A DNA stretch of 64,000 nucleotides from Microbacterium sp. AK031 (GCF_024807145.1 NZ_JANUCA010000003.1:1-64000); one strand, 5' to 3'. Shown: positions 34,308 to 43,994, numbered from the stretch's first letter. Numbers and translations: made by a program. The notes: generated by a model not told the origin, from the sequence alone.

Positions 34308-35540
34308 CTAGATGGCCTTCTGCTCCCGGAGGGTTTCGATCTCCGCATCGGTGAAACCGAATTCCCGGAGCACCTCGTCGGTGTGCTGGCCATGTAGCGG
34401 GGGAGCAGTGCGCACGCTCGCCGGCGTCTTGTCGAGCTTGTAGGGGACACCGAAGAACTTCATCGGGCCGATCGGGGTGGGCAACTCGACGATCATCTCG
34501 TTGTGCAGCGCCTGCGGATCAGTGAAGGCCTCCTCGAAGGTGTTCACAGGGGCGGCGAAGATGTCCTCAGGCTCCATCAGCGCCAGCCATTCGGCGGTCG
34601 TCTTGTGCGACAGTGCCTCTTCGATGATCGCACTGAAGAGCTCCCGGTTGTCGAACCGCGGCCAGTAGGTCGAAAAGCGTGGGTCGACGCTGAGATCGTC
34701 GATGCCGAGGATGCGGCTCAGCTGGGAGATCTGCCGTCCGCTCGAAAGGGCGATGTAGCCATCCCCCGTCTTGTAGAAGCCATAGGGCGGGGGAGTGTAC
34801 GGACTGGCGTGCGAGGCCGGCCGCCGCTGGGGCTCGCCCTCCTTGGTGTTCATGAAGTGCAGGCCCCATTCGGCGAGTGCGGCCAGCGCGCTGTCGAACA
34901 GGTTCACGTGCACGTGCTGGCCTTCACCGGTTAGTGCGCGGTGGTAGAGCGCAGATGCGACGGCGAAGGCGCCGTTCATGGCCCCGAGCGTGTCGGCGAT
35001 GGCTGTCCCGACGGGAACCGGACGACCTGTCGCATCCCCGTTTATCCGCCCCCATCCGGTCAGACCCTCGACGAGGACATCCTGACCGGGCCGCTTCACA
35101 TAAGGACCGTCCGGGCCGTAGCCGGTGGCAGAGGCGTAGACGACGGAGGAGTTGAACTCGGCGCACCGTTCGTATCCAACTCCCAGTCGCTCCATGACTC
35201 CGGGACGGAAGTTCTCATAGACGACGTCCACGGTCGGCAGCAGGCGCTCGATCATGGCGAGCCCCTCGGGCGACTTCAGATCCACCGTGATGCTGCGCTT
35301 GTTGCGGTTGGATGCGAGGAAGCCGGCGGAGTACGTCTTCGAGTCCTCGTGGTCCTTGCCGTAGAGACCTTTCTCGCCGTAGCGGTCGTCGGGGCGTCCG
35401 TCGGGGGTGAGCGACACGCGGCGTTCGACCTTGATCACGTCGGCGCCCATGTCGGCCAGCATCTGGGTGGCGTATGGTCCTTGCATGCGCTCGGTGAAGT
35501 CGAGGATGCGGATACCGCTGAGCGGGCCTTGGGAAGTCAT
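34308..35540 (-). CDS. Class III CoA-transferase (CaiB/BaiF), catalytic paralogue
   Basis: A 410-residue CoA-transferase that moves CoA between carboxylic acids. The N-terminus RILDFTERMQGPYATQMLADMGADVIKVER and the YENFRPGVM motif are diagnostic. The nucleophilic Asp is Asp216 (VHVNLFDSALA), aligned with Asp169 of formyl-CoA transferase. Though the frame is open far upstream, the ATG at 35540 with GAAAGGAAC is the start. It is clearly paralogous to the product of 41846-43063 in the same operon, which lacks this Asp. Confidence 0.9.
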   Translation of the reverse strand: MTSQGPLSGIRILDFTERMQGPYATQMLADMGADVIKVERRVSLTPDGRPDDRYGEKGLYGKDHEDSKTYSAGFLASNRNKRSITVDLKSPEGLAMIERLLPTVDVVYENFRPGVMERLGVGYERCAEFNSSVVYASATGYGPDGPYVKRPGQDVLVEGLTGWGRINGDATGRPVPVGTAIADTLGAMNGAFAVASALYHRALTGEGQHVHVNLFDSALAALAEWGLHFMNTKEGEPQRRPASHASPYTPPPYGFYKTGDGYIALSSGRQISQLSRILGIDDLSVDPRFSTYWPRFDNRELFSAIIEEALSHKTTAEWLALMEPEDIFAAPVNTFEEAFTDPQALHNEMIVELPTPIGPMKFFGVPYKLDKTPASVRTAPPLHGQHTDEVLREFGFTDAEIETLREQKAI

Positions 35541-35581
35541 CGAACTGGTGTTCCTTTCATGGTGATGCAGGTACGACAGCG

Positions 35582-36625
35582 TCAGAGTTTCTCGGTGCTG
35601 CGCGCCTCGAGCTCCTCTTCGGAGCGGGCGATGGTAGGGGAGGCCTGGGCGGGTGCGGCCGACAGCGTCTCTGCACGCTTGCGTCGTCCTCGTCTCGTCG
35701 AGCCTCCGGTGAGGGCGGCGCGCGGATCGATCCAGGCGTAGGCGAGGTCGATGACGAGGTTCACGAAGATGACGAGCGCGGCGATCACGAAGACGCACGC
35801 GAGCACGAGCGGGAGATCTCGGCGTTCGATCGCCTGGATGAAGAGGCTTCCCACGCCCGGCCAAGCGAAGATCATCTCGATCACGACGGCGCCGTTGAGG
35901 AACGAGGCTAGCTCGTCGCCTCCGACGGTGATGATCGGGATCAGACTGTTCTTCAGCGCGTGGCGGCGTACTATCTTGCTCTCCGGCATCCCCTGCGCGC
36001 GCAGCGTCACGATGTAGGGCTTCTTCATCTCCTCCACGAGGGTGGACCTGGCCACCTGCGCGAGTCGGCCGAGTGGCCGAAACGCCAGGGCGGCGGCCGG
36101 GAGGATCGCATACTCCAGGCCGCCGTACCCCGATGTGGGCAGCCACCCCAATTGCACGCCGAAGAAGAGGATCAGCATCAGCCCGAGCCAGAAATCGGCG
36201 ATCGAGACGCCGGCCAGCGAGATCGTCGTCAGCACCCGGTCGAGGAAGCTGCCCGGGTGCAGGGCCGATAGGATGCCGAGCGCCAGGGCGAGTGGCACTG
36301 CGATGACGAGCGTCAGGGCAGTGAGCGCCAGCGTCGCAGGGAGCCGCTGCAGCACGAGCCCGAGCGCCGGGACGTTCTGCCACACCGAGTTGCCGAAATC
36401 GCCGACGACCCAGCCCGAGAACGAGCTCCAGAACTGGACCAGGATCGGTTCGTTCAGCCCCATGGCCTCTCGCGTATCCAGGTAGAGCTGTTCGCTCGCG
36501 GACGGCGGAAGGATCAGCCGGGCCGGGTCGCCGAGTTGGGTGACGACAACCCAGACGACGACGAGGACGGCCAGCAGCACCAGGACGGCGTGCAGCAGCC
36601 TCTTGGCGATGTATTTGGCCAGCAT
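35582..36625 (-). CDS. ABC importer permease (DppB type) of the organic-acid operon
   Basis: A 347-residue permease with about six helices. KYIAKRLLHAVLVLLAVLVVVWVVV is the first helix, a periplasmic segment follows, and the EAA loop is TLRAQGMPESKIVRRHALKNSLIP. A charged C-terminal tail of about 45 residues (GRRKRAET...) extends into the cytoplasm. GAGGAGCTGCTC precedes the ATG at 36625; the longer upstream frame antisense to the aldolase is not used. Its partner permease lies 6.4 kb upstream in the same operon. Confidence 0.88.
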   Translation of the reverse strand: MLAKYIAKRLLHAVLVLLAVLVVVWVVVTQLGDPARLILPPSASEQLYLDTREAMGLNEPILVQFWSSFSGWVVGDFGNSVWQNVPALGLVLQRLPATLALTALTLVIAVPLALALGILSALHPGSFLDRVLTTISLAGVSIADFWLGLMLILFFGVQLGWLPTSGYGGLEYAILPAAALAFRPLGRLAQVARSTLVEEMKKPYIVTLRAQGMPESKIVRRHALKNSLIPIITVGGDELASFLNGAVVIEMIFAWPGVGSLFIQAIERRDLPLVLACVFVIAALVIFVNLVIDLAYAWIDPRAALTGGSTRRGRRKRAETLSAAPAQASPTIARSEEELEARSTEKL

Positions 36626-36650
36626 GAGCAGCTCCTCTGGAGGTGGAGGG

Positions 36651-37445
36651 TCAGTAGACGGAAGGTGCGGCGGGCTCGGTGGAGTCCGCGGTGAGGTCTC
36701 CGACAGCGGCGACCTGCTGCTGGACCGCCCAGGCGAGCAATCCGGCGTCGGAGAAGATGGTCGCGAAGTCGAGTCCCTGGTCGAGGTAGCCCCGGGCCAC
36801 ATCGCCGGCACCGGTGTGGATACCGACGGCGATGCCGACCTTGCGGCATGCGGCGACGATCTTGTCGATCGCCTCCTGGAGCACGGGAGAGGTTGTGCCC
36901 GGCTTCTCGCCGAGCGCGAGCGCAAGGTCGCTGGGGCCGATGTACACGGCGTCGACGCCCGGAACAGCCACGATCTCGTCGAGACGGGCCATGGCTTCGG
37001 CCGTCTCGATCATGATGATGCAGGCGATGTTGTCGATCACATCGGGGTCGGTGGATCCGAAGACGTCGCGGACTCGGATCGGACCGTACGAGCGCTGACC
37101 GCGGGGAGGATAGCGGCATGCGCGCACGGCGGCGGCGGCATCCTCCGGAGTCTCGATCATGGGGATGACCACGCCGTAGGCGCCCGCGTCCAGCGCGGAC
37201 ATGATGGCGGCGGGCTCGTTCCATCGCACCCGCACTATTCCGATGGCGCCGGCGGCTGTGATGCCCTGCAGCATCGGGAAGGCCGTCGAGTCGTCGATCA
37301 TGCCGTGCTGCTGATCTACGCAGACGTAGTCCAGCCCCTGCCGTCCGATGACCTCGGCGGCGAACGATCCGGGCAGAGTGCACCAGCCGCCGACGGTCTT
37401 CTTGCCGTTCTTCCAGGCGTCGAGGAGGGGATTCATGAAAGTCAT
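36651..37445 (-). CDS. HpcH/HpaI class II aldolase
   Basis: A 264-residue metal-dependent aldolase that splits 4-hydroxy-2-oxo acids into pyruvate (or a related oxoacid) and an aldehyde. The base region is VDQQHGM, the Arg is in GIVRVRWNEP, and metal ligands are Glu in IIMIETAEAM and Asp in VYIGPSDLAL. It resembles HpaI/2-keto-3-deoxy-acid aldolases more than the CitE malyl-/citramalyl-CoA lyases, so it probably acts on a free oxoacid. It lies between the importer genes for the binding protein and permease B. Confidence 0.87.
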   Translation of the reverse strand: MTFMNPLLDAWKNGKKTVGGWCTLPGSFAAEVIGRQGLDYVCVDQQHGMIDDSTAFPMLQGITAAGAIGIVRVRWNEPAAIMSALDAGAYGVVIPMIETPEDAAAAVRACRYPPRGQRSYGPIRVRDVFGSTDPDVIDNIACIIMIETAEAMARLDEIVAVPGVDAVYIGPSDLALALGEKPGTTSPVLQEAIDKIVAACRKVGIAVGIHTGAGDVARGYLDQGLDFATIFSDAGLLAWAVQQQVAAVGDLTADSTEPAAPSVY

Positions 37446-37483
37446 GTGAAGTCCTTGCGTAGAGGTGCTGCGTAAGAGTGGAT

Positions 37484-37515
37484 GGGGCTGCCCGGCGGAA
37501 CTGCCGGGCAGCCCC
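37484..37515 (-). terminator. Perfect hairpin after the binding-protein gene (attenuator or mRNA stabiliser)
   Basis: GGGGCTGCCCGGC (37484-37496) pairs perfectly with GCCGGGCAGCCCC (37503-37515) around a six-base loop. It sits five bases past the binding-protein stop, inside the operon, without a T-run. Partial termination or 3'-end protection would raise binding-protein levels over downstream genes. Confidence 0.65.
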
Positions 37516-37520
37516 GGGGT

Positions 37521-39116
37521 CTAGCTGCGGGTCATCTCCTTGAGGAGGATGAACCCGTCCATGCGGGGTGTCCAGTTCAGATCTTCCACGAGCCCGAAGT
37601 TGAAGCTCGGGGCGCCGATGGGGATGACCGGAACCTCGTCGTAGACGAACTCGGCGATCGCGGCCAGTTTCGCCTGACGGTCATCACCCGTCGCGGCGTT
37701 GGCCTCGACATACATCTTGTCGAGCTCAGGGTCGCAGAACGCGGAGGTCGCCCCATCGCAGCTGTAGTAACCTGCGATGCTCTGGGAGAAGTCCATCAGC
37801 TCGTTGCCGTGCTGCTGGAGGCCGAGCAGACCGCGCTCGGGGGGGATGTTGTCGTATCCCATCGTCCACTGCTCCTCGAAGGCCGCTGTCTCATACATCC
37901 CGGAAGTGGCTCCTGTGAGTCCGATGGCGACGAGCTGGTCCGCGATGTACTGGATCTGCTCGTTGGCGCGCAGGATGTATCCCTCGCGGGCATTGACCTG
38001 CAGAGGCACAGTGACGTCGACGCCATCCGCCGCAGCTTCCGCGACGAGCTCTTTCGCCTTCTCCGGGTCGTACGGGTACGGTTCGAGGTCCGCGTAACCG
38101 ACGGCCGCAGAGCCGACGATCTGGCCGAACAGATCGCCGCCGCCGCCGAGGTCGTTCATCACGACGTCCTTGTCGAACGCCATCGAGATCGCCTGTCGGA
38201 TGCGGAGGTCGCCCAGAGTCGGGTTGGGAGTGTCGAGGCGCAGGAGCACCATCTCCACCGTGGGTGTCGACTCGCACTTCGGAGAATCGTCGCACTGCTC
38301 GGTCGTGATCCGGTTGACGAGGTCCGCCTCTCCCTGTCCGACCATCGCTGCTCGGACCGCCGTTTCGGGACGGAAGAGGTAGGTCGCCTTCTGAATCTCC
38401 TGTGTGCCGCGCGCGTCGTCGGTGTCGGTCAGACCCCACCAGTCGGGGTTGGCCTCCAGGACGATGTTCTGGCCACGCTCCCACGACACGAACTTGTACG
38501 GTCCGGTGCCGATGGGGTTGGTCTCGTACGCGGCAGGGTCATCCTTGATCTGGCTCGGCTCGGGGATCGTGACGAAGTACAGCCGGGTCGGAAGGATCGG
38601 ATCCGGCGTCTCGGTCTCCGCGTTGAGCGTGAACTCGTCCGTGGCAGTGAACGTCACGTTCGGGCCGAGGAAGGTACGCATCGGGAACGCGTTGTCCGCG
38701 TCGAGGACGTAGTTCAGCGCGTCGGCGGCCGCCTGTGCGTTGAAGTCCTTCCCGTTGTGGAACTTGACACCCTCGCGGAGCGTGAACGACCAGTTCAGAT
38801 CGTCGACCTGCGACCACTCGGTGGCCAACTCGGGGACGAGCTCCGCCGTCTCCGGGTCGCGGTTGAGGAGCGCCTCGCCGACGTTGCGGAGGATCGGATG
38901 CCCGTCGTTGGAGTAGGCGTTCCAGCTGGCCAGCGTCCTGGGCTCTTCACCGAGCGCGATCGTGATCTCGCTGGAGTCGCCCCCGTCACCGCCGTTTCCG
39001 CCGGTGCCGCCGCTGCACGCCGTGAGGACCATGACCGCTGCGGCCAGGGTGGCCACCGCGCCGATCCGCATCCGACGGAATCCGGAATGTGGCTTCGTTG
39101 CCGATATTCGTTTCAT
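37521..39116 (-). CDS. ABC importer solute-binding lipoprotein, family 5, of the organic-acid operon
   Basis: A 531-residue extracellular lipoprotein. The signal peptide has two arginines before the hydrophobic core and a lipobox LTAC with Cys34, then a Gly-rich linker and the family 5 fold (LREGVKFHNGKDFNAQAAADAL). The ATG at 39116 overlaps the crotonase stop (TGATG) and has AGAAAGAAG upstream. Family 5 proteins take up peptides, sugars, nickel or opines; here the enzyme neighbours point to a carboxylic acid or conjugate. Confidence 0.9.
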   Translation of the reverse strand: MKRISATKPHSGFRRMRIGAVATLAAAVMVLTACSGGTGGNGGDGGDSSEITIALGEEPRTLASWNAYSNDGHPILRNVGEALLNRDPETAELVPELATEWSQVDDLNWSFTLREGVKFHNGKDFNAQAAADALNYVLDADNAFPMRTFLGPNVTFTATDEFTLNAETETPDPILPTRLYFVTIPEPSQIKDDPAAYETNPIGTGPYKFVSWERGQNIVLEANPDWWGLTDTDDARGTQEIQKATYLFRPETAVRAAMVGQGEADLVNRITTEQCDDSPKCESTPTVEMVLLRLDTPNPTLGDLRIRQAISMAFDKDVVMNDLGGGGDLFGQIVGSAAVGYADLEPYPYDPEKAKELVAEAAADGVDVTVPLQVNAREGYILRANEQIQYIADQLVAIGLTGATSGMYETAAFEEQWTMGYDNIPPERGLLGLQQHGNELMDFSQSIAGYYSCDGATSAFCDPELDKMYVEANAATGDDRQAKLAAIAEFVYDEVPVIPIGAPSFNFGLVEDLNWTPRMDGFILLKEMTRS

Positions 39117-39952
39117 CACCGTGCTTCTTTCTCTTGGTGTGCCCCGCTCTGATGAACGGGCCATTTTTCTTGGGACAGTCGGGCCGCCCGCGACGGATCG
39201 GTGTCTGCGAACCTCCGTGTGGCGGAGGAATAGGAGGGCTGGGAGTGCGTCGCGTCTCCGGCCAGCATCTGGAACGCGGAGACCAGGCCGCGGTCCGCCA
39301 GCGGCTCGGGCGTGAGAGCCACCTTGGCAAGTCGAACCGCCAACGGGCTCTTGGAAGCGAGTTCCTGCGCGAGCTCCCGGGCGGCATCATCCAGAGCATC
39401 CCGCTCCACGACCTGGTTGACCAGGCCGCGCAGGTGGGCTTCGTCGGCGGTGACCTGCCGACCGGTGAGGATCCACTCCTTCGCGATGCCTGCACCGACC
39501 ACGGGGGGCAGCCGTTGTAGCCCACCCGATCCGGGGAGGCTGCCGAGGCCGACCTCTGGCATCGCGAAGATCGCATCCGTTGCCGCGATCCGCAGGTCAC
39601 AGGCGAGCGCGAGCTCCAGCCCGCCGCCGACGCAGTATCCCTGGATCGCCGCGAGTACGGGCTTAGGGAAGGAAGCGATCTTGTTCTTGGTGCGGAAGTC
39701 GAGCTCAACATACTCCTGTTCCGCGCGCCCAGAGAGCTGACCGATCTCGCGAAGGTCCGAGCCGGAACAGAACGCCCTGCCCTCGGCGGCGATTACGATC
39801 GCCCCGACGCTCTCGTCGTATTCGAGGTCATCGAAGGCTGCGGCGATGGCCCGATGAGTATGCGAATCGAGGGCATTGAGTACCTGCGGGCGCCGTAGCG
39901 TCAGGGTCGCGACGTGTTCTTCGATTTCTACCGAGATCGTTTTCACGGTCAT
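39116..39952 (-). CDS. Enoyl-CoA hydratase/isomerase (crotonase) family
   Basis: A 278-residue crotonase. The oxyanion hole and CoA region are AIQGYCVGGGLELALACDLRIA. Both catalytic glutamates of hydratases appear conserved, in MPEVGLGSLPGSGG and AGIAKEWILTG. The ATG overlaps the upstream ATPase stop (ATGA) and its own stop overlaps the binding-protein ATG, so it is doubly coupled. With CoA-transferases in the operon it should hydrate or isomerise an acyl-CoA made from the imported acid. The last 30 residues are polar and atypical. Confidence 0.88.
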   Translation of the reverse strand: MTVKTISVEIEEHVATLTLRRPQVLNALDSHTHRAIAAAFDDLEYDESVGAIVIAAEGRAFCSGSDLREIGQLSGRAEQEYVELDFRTKNKIASFPKPVLAAIQGYCVGGGLELALACDLRIAATDAIFAMPEVGLGSLPGSGGLQRLPPVVGAGIAKEWILTGRQVTADEAHLRGLVNQVVERDALDDAARELAQELASKSPLAVRLAKVALTPEPLADRGLVSAFQMLAGDATHSQPSYSSATRRFADTDPSRAARLSQEKWPVHQSGAHQEKEAR

Positions 39953-40794
39953 CACGCGGCCCCTTTCGCGCGTGCGGCCGCAGCGGCGCGGCGTTCGGTG
40001 AGCTTGCGCCGCTCCTCCACCGGGTCCGGCTCCGGCACGGCCGCGATCAGCGCCTTCGTGTACGGGTGCTGTGGGTTCGTGTAGAGCTGCTCCCGTGTCC
40101 CGATCTCGCGGATCGAGCCCTGTTCCATCACGGCGACCCGGTCGCACAGGTGCCGGACGGTGGCCAGATCGTGCGCGATGTAAAGCAGGGTCAGCCCGAG
40201 GCGGTTCTTGAGGTCTTGGAACAGATTGAGGATCTGCGCCTGGATCGACACATCGAGAGATGCGACCGGTTCGTCGCAGACGAGCAGCTGCGGGTTCACC
40301 GCAAGCGCCCTGGCGATACCGATGCGCTGCCGCTCGCCACCGGAGAAGGCTGCGGGCTTGCGCCCCAGGTGGTCGGGGCGGAGCCCGACGACGTCGAGGA
40401 GTTCGACGACCTCGTCCCGAACGACGGATGCCTTCTCCCGCGGGCGGTGGATGCGGATGCCCTCGGCGATGATCTCGCTCACGTTCATCCGAGGATCGAG
40501 TGAGGAGTACGGGTCCTGGAACACGAGTTGGGCGTTGGATCGGAAGCTGCGGAGCTTCCGGCCGCGGAGGGTGGTGATGTCGACTCCGTTCAGTCGGACG
40601 GCCCCGTTGGTCGGCTCGATCAGCCGCAGCACGCAACGCGCAGTGGTCGACTTTCCCGAGCCCGATTCGCCCACCAACCCGAGCGCCTCGCCGCGGGCAA
40701 CATTGAAGGAGATGTTGTCCACCGCGGTCACCACCTGCCCACGCACCACGAACTCCCGCGTCAGGTTCTCGACTTCGAGGATGTTGTCGGTCAT
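39952..40794 (-). CDS. ABC importer ATP-binding protein (DppF/OppF type)
   Basis: A 280-residue ATPase with Walker A GESGSGKS, a signature-like FSGGERQR and Walker B LLVCDEPVASLD. The NPQHPYTKALIAAVPEPDP end is typical of OppF. I chose the ATG at 40794, which overlaps the stop of the upstream ATPase (ATGA), over one ten codons earlier. Its own stop overlaps the crotonase start. Confidence 0.9.
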   Translation of the reverse strand: MTDNILEVENLTREFVVRGQVVTAVDNISFNVARGEALGLVGESGSGKSTTARCVLRLIEPTNGAVRLNGVDITTLRGRKLRSFRSNAQLVFQDPYSSLDPRMNVSEIIAEGIRIHRPREKASVVRDEVVELLDVVGLRPDHLGRKPAAFSGGERQRIGIARALAVNPQLLVCDEPVASLDVSIQAQILNLFQDLKNRLGLTLLYIAHDLATVRHLCDRVAVMEQGSIREIGTREQLYTNPQHPYTKALIAAVPEPDPVEERRKLTERRAAAAARAKGAA

Positions 40795-41849
40795 CGGAGC
40801 ACTCCGGGTTCTTCGGCCAGCCACTCCGAGAAGTGACAGGCGCTGGGGTGTGTGCCGTTCGGCGGAGTGAGGAGAGCCGGGGCCTCCTCGCGGCAGATGT
40901 CCTGGACGTACCGGCAGCGTGCGCTGAAGGGGCAGCCGCTCGGCAGGTTCGACGGCGACGGCGGCCTTCCGCCGATCGTTGTAAGGGTCAACGGGATCGG
41001 TCCGTCGATGCGCGGCAGCGACTCGAGCAGTCCTAGCGTGTACGGGTTGATCGACCGGTGGTAGAGCTCCTCGGTCGGTGCTTTCTCCATGACCCGCCCG
41101 GCGTACATCACCATCATCCGGTCCGCGAAGCCCGCGAGGATCCCTAGGTCGTGGGTGATGAACACCACGGCCGCACCCTGCTCCTCGGTCAGCGTGTAGA
41201 GGAGGTCGATGACCTGCGCCTGCACGCGAACGTCGAGAGCCGTCGTCGGCTCGTCGGCGATGACGAGCCGGGGCTCCCCGATCAAGGCGATGGCGATCAT
41301 GACGCGCTGGCGCATTCCGCCGGAGAACTGGTGCGGGTAGTCCCGGTACCGTCGCTGCGGCTCCCGGATGCCGACCTTCGCCAGCATCTCGATGGCGCGC
41401 TCGCGCGCCTCGTTCCGAGGCACTCCGCGCAGGCGCAGCGGCTGGCTCACCTGGTCGCCGATCGTGCGCACCGGGTCGAGGGCGGACAGCGGATCCTGGA
41501 ACACGTAGGAGATGTCCCAGCCCCGCAGCGCCCGGAGCTCGGCCTTGGGCATGGTGAGGATGTTGCGACCCTCGAACAGGATCTCCCCGGTGATGTCCGC
41601 GCCCTGCAGGAGCCCGAGGAGCGCCTGCGCGGTCACCGACTTCCCGGATCCGGACTCGCCGACAATCCCCACCCGCTCCCGTTCGGAGACGGTGAAGTTC
41701 ATCCCGTTGACCGCCTTGACGAGCCCGTGCTCGGTGTCGAACGAGACGGTCAGGTCGCGCACCTCGAGAAGAGGCGGGCGGGCGGCCTCCCCCGTCTGCT
41801 GGGCCTCGGCGACGGCGCTGGGGCCGGGGTCGCTCTTCAGTCTGTTCAC
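40791..41849 (-). CDS. ABC importer ATP-binding protein (DppD/OppD type)
   Basis: A 352-residue ATPase with Walker A GESGSGKS near residue 68, signature FSGGMRQR and Walker [13 protein letters not shown]. The C-terminal extension has the Cys cluster of OppD/DppD proteins ([21 protein letters not shown]), which holds an iron-sulfur cluster in characterised relatives. The start is a GTG with AAGGAG, overlapping the CoA-transferase stop. Confidence 0.9.
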   Translation of the reverse strand: MNRLKSDPGPSAVAEAQQTGEAARPPLLEVRDLTVSFDTEHGLVKAVNGMNFTVSERERVGIVGESGSGKSVTAQALLGLLQGADITGEILFEGRNILTMPKAELRALRGWDISYVFQDPLSALDPVRTIGDQVSQPLRLRGVPRNEARERAIEMLAKVGIREPQRRYRDYPHQFSGGMRQRVMIAIALIGEPRLVIADEPTTALDVRVQAQVIDLLYTLTEEQGAAVVFITHDLGILAGFADRMMVMYAGRVMEKAPTEELYHRSINPYTLGLLESLPRIDGPIPLTLTTIGGRPPSPSNLPSGCPFSARCRYVQDICREEAPALLTPPNGTHPSACHFSEWLAEEPGVLR

Positions 41850-43063
41850 GTGAGAGCTCCTTCGGGCGAGTGGGCGGTGAGGTGATCGGAGGGGAGGCCG
41901 AGCTCCGCGAGTATCGCGGCGGTGTCTCCGCCGTGCTCGGGCGGGGCCTTCGGCGGCGGCGGAACCGAATGGGAGAACCGCAGCGGCGAGGCCACCAGGG
42001 TGAGCGGGCCGTCGGGGCCGTCGACCGTCTGCAGGCGCTGCGTGCTGACCACCTGCGGGTCGGCGAGGGCCTCGCCCAGTGAGTTCACCCGTGCGACGAA
42101 GATGTCGGCGGGCTCGAGGACGGCCAGCCAGTGCGCGGTGGTCTGCGTGGACAGCCTCGCCTCGAGCAGACTCTCCATCTCTGCGCGGTTCTCGTTGCGC
42201 TTCTCGAAGCTGTCGAAGCGCGTATCCTCGGTGAGATCGGGCAGGCCGATGAGCGCGCAGATCTCGCTGATCTGGCGTCCGCTGGACAGCGCGATGTGCC
42301 CGTCGCTCGTCGCGTAGAAGCCGTAGGGCGGCGGGATGTACCCGTGCCCGTGCATCCGCGTGCCGCGGACGGGCTCGCCGGGGTGGTTGTTGGCGAAGTG
42401 GACGATGTGCTCGCTCATAGCGGCCAGGGCCGAGCCAAGCAGATCGACGCTCACCCGCTGCCCCTCGCCGGTGCGTTCGCGGTGCACGATGGCCGCCAGG
42501 ACGGCGGCTGCGCCGTTGAGGCCGCCCAGCACGTCGGTGATCGACATGCCGACGGGGGTGGGCCTGCCGTCGGCGGACTCGTTCATGACGCCCATGCCGG
42601 AGAGCGCCTGCACGAGCACGTCCTGCCCGGGCTTGGTGACATAGGGCCCCTCGTCGCCGTATCCGCTCGCCGAGAGGTAGATGACGTCGGGCTTGATGCG
42701 CACGCAGTCGTCGTAGTCCAGGCCGAGGCGGGCCATGGCGCCGGGGCGGAAGTTCTCGTAGACGACGTCGGCCTTGGCGACCAGAGCCGCGGCAACCTCA
42801 TGCCCGCGGTCCGACTTGAGGTCGAGCGTGATCGAGCGCTTGTTGCGATTATTCGCGAGGAAGGTCGCGCGGTAAAGGGACGAGGGGCGCTCGCTGCCCT
42901 CGGTGGCGTAGCGTTCATCCGAACGACCGTCCGGGGTCAGCGCCTCGTGGCGCTCGACCTTGATGACGTCGGCGCCGAGATCGCCCAGCATCTGCGTCGC
43001 GTACGGACCCTGCACCCGTTCGGTGAAGTCGAGCACGACGATTCCGTCCAATGGCCCGGTCAT
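41846..43063 (-). CDS. CaiB/BaiF CoA-transferase paralogue lacking the catalytic Asp
   Basis: A 405-residue protein close to the CoA-transferase encoded at 34308-35540 along its whole length (VLDFTERVQGPYATQMLGDLGADVIKVER, YENFRPGAM, YIPPPYGFYATSDGHIALSSGRQIS). At the nucleophile position the sequence is VSVDLLGSALAA: Gly210 replaces Asp. CoA-binding regions look intact. It starts at an ATGA overlap with permease C and couples to the OppD-type gene. It may be the non-catalytic partner in a heteromeric transferase, as described for benzylsuccinate CoA-transferase, or use other chemistry. Confidence 0.85.
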   Translation of the reverse strand: MTGPLDGIVVLDFTERVQGPYATQMLGDLGADVIKVERHEALTPDGRSDERYATEGSERPSSLYRATFLANNRNKRSITLDLKSDRGHEVAAALVAKADVVYENFRPGAMARLGLDYDDCVRIKPDVIYLSASGYGDEGPYVTKPGQDVLVQALSGMGVMNESADGRPTPVGMSITDVLGGLNGAAAVLAAIVHRERTGEGQRVSVDLLGSALAAMSEHIVHFANNHPGEPVRGTRMHGHGYIPPPYGFYATSDGHIALSSGRQISEICALIGLPDLTEDTRFDSFEKRNENRAEMESLLEARLSTQTTAHWLAVLEPADIFVARVNSLGEALADPQVVSTQRLQTVDGPDGPLTLVASPLRFSHSVPPPPKAPPEHGGDTAAILAELGLPSDHLTAHSPEGALT

Positions 43064-43986
43064 ACGCTGCGCATCGTTTCTGTGCGCGGGATCGCCGGTA
43101 CGGAGGCATCCTTCTCCTCGGCGATGCTCCGGTCGGGGGCCTTGTTCGCCGACCGAGCACGGAACCAGGTGGCGAGGATGTTGACGCTGAGCGTGGTGAT
43201 CAGGATCGCCAGGCCGGGCACGGCGACCAGCCACGGAGCGGTGGTGAGGTACTCGCGTCCTTCGGCGAGCATCAGACCCCAGGACGACTCGGGCGGTTGG
43301 ATGCCCAGGCCGAGGAAGCTCAGGGAGGCCTCGGTGAGCAGCATGACCGCGAGCTCGAGCGTCGCCAGCACCAGCACCGGGCCCAGAAGGTTGGGCAGCA
43401 GGTGGCGGGCGAGGATGCGGAAGTTGGACGCCCCGAGCGATCGGGACGCCTCGATGAACAGCTCGTCGCGCAGGGAGAGCGTGAGCCCCCGGGCCACGCG
43501 GGCGTAGACCATCCACCGGGTGACGGCGAGCACGAGGACGATGTTGAGGAAGCTGGGGCCGAGGACGTAGAGCACCAGGAGCGCGATCAGCAGCGACGGG
43601 ACGCTCATCTGCAAGTCGACCAGTCGCATGATCACGTCGTCGAACCAGCCGCGGTAGTACCCGCCGAGGATGCCGACCACGGTGCCGAAGACGCCCGAGA
43701 CGACGACGCTCGCGATGCCGACGGACATCGAGATCTGCGAGCCGAGCATGAGCCGCGACAGGACGTCCCTGCCCAGCGGGTCGGTGCCGAGCAGGTGGAC
43801 GCCGCCGTTGGGGTCGGGCGTCATCGGCGGCTGGTTGCGCAGCGCGATGTCCTGGAAGTAGGGGTCGAACGGGGCGATGAGATGCACGAACAGCGCGCTC
43901 ACCGCAACCACGAGCAGCGCGATGATGCTCAGTGTGACCATCTTCTGCCGCCAGGCGAACAGGGCGGCCTTTCGGATGACTCTCAT
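43060..43986 (-). CDS. ABC importer permease (DppC type) of the organic-acid operon
   Basis: A 308-residue permease. The first helix is followed by the conserved LGTDPLGRDVLSRLMLGSQIS segment; the EAA loop reads EASRSLGASNFRILARHLLPNL. A polar tail ends the protein. GGAGAAACC precedes the ATG at 43986. The stop overlaps the next gene. It lies eight bases after the SDR stop, so enzyme and transporter genes are in one transcript. Confidence 0.88.
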   Translation of the reverse strand: MRVIRKAALFAWRQKMVTLSIIALLVVAVSALFVHLIAPFDPYFQDIALRNQPPMTPDPNGGVHLLGTDPLGRDVLSRLMLGSQISMSVGIASVVVSGVFGTVVGILGGYYRGWFDDVIMRLVDLQMSVPSLLIALLVLYVLGPSFLNIVLVLAVTRWMVYARVARGLTLSLRDELFIEASRSLGASNFRILARHLLPNLLGPVLVLATLELAVMLLTEASLSFLGLGIQPPESSWGLMLAEGREYLTTAPWLVAVPGLAILITTLSVNILATWFRARSANKAPDRSIAEEKDASVPAIPRTETMRSV

Positions 43987-43994
43987 GGTTTCTC

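Noticed and set aside
34308..36383. Extension of the CoA-transferase frame to 691 residues
   Set aside because: The extra N-terminus is Arg/Ala-rich and runs in another frame of the permease B gene; the conserved start is at 35540.
37482..39152. 556-residue plus-strand open frame opposite the binding-protein gene
   Set aside because: Antisense to an intact lipoprotein gene with signal peptide and ribosome site. The composition is that of a mirrored high-GC frame.
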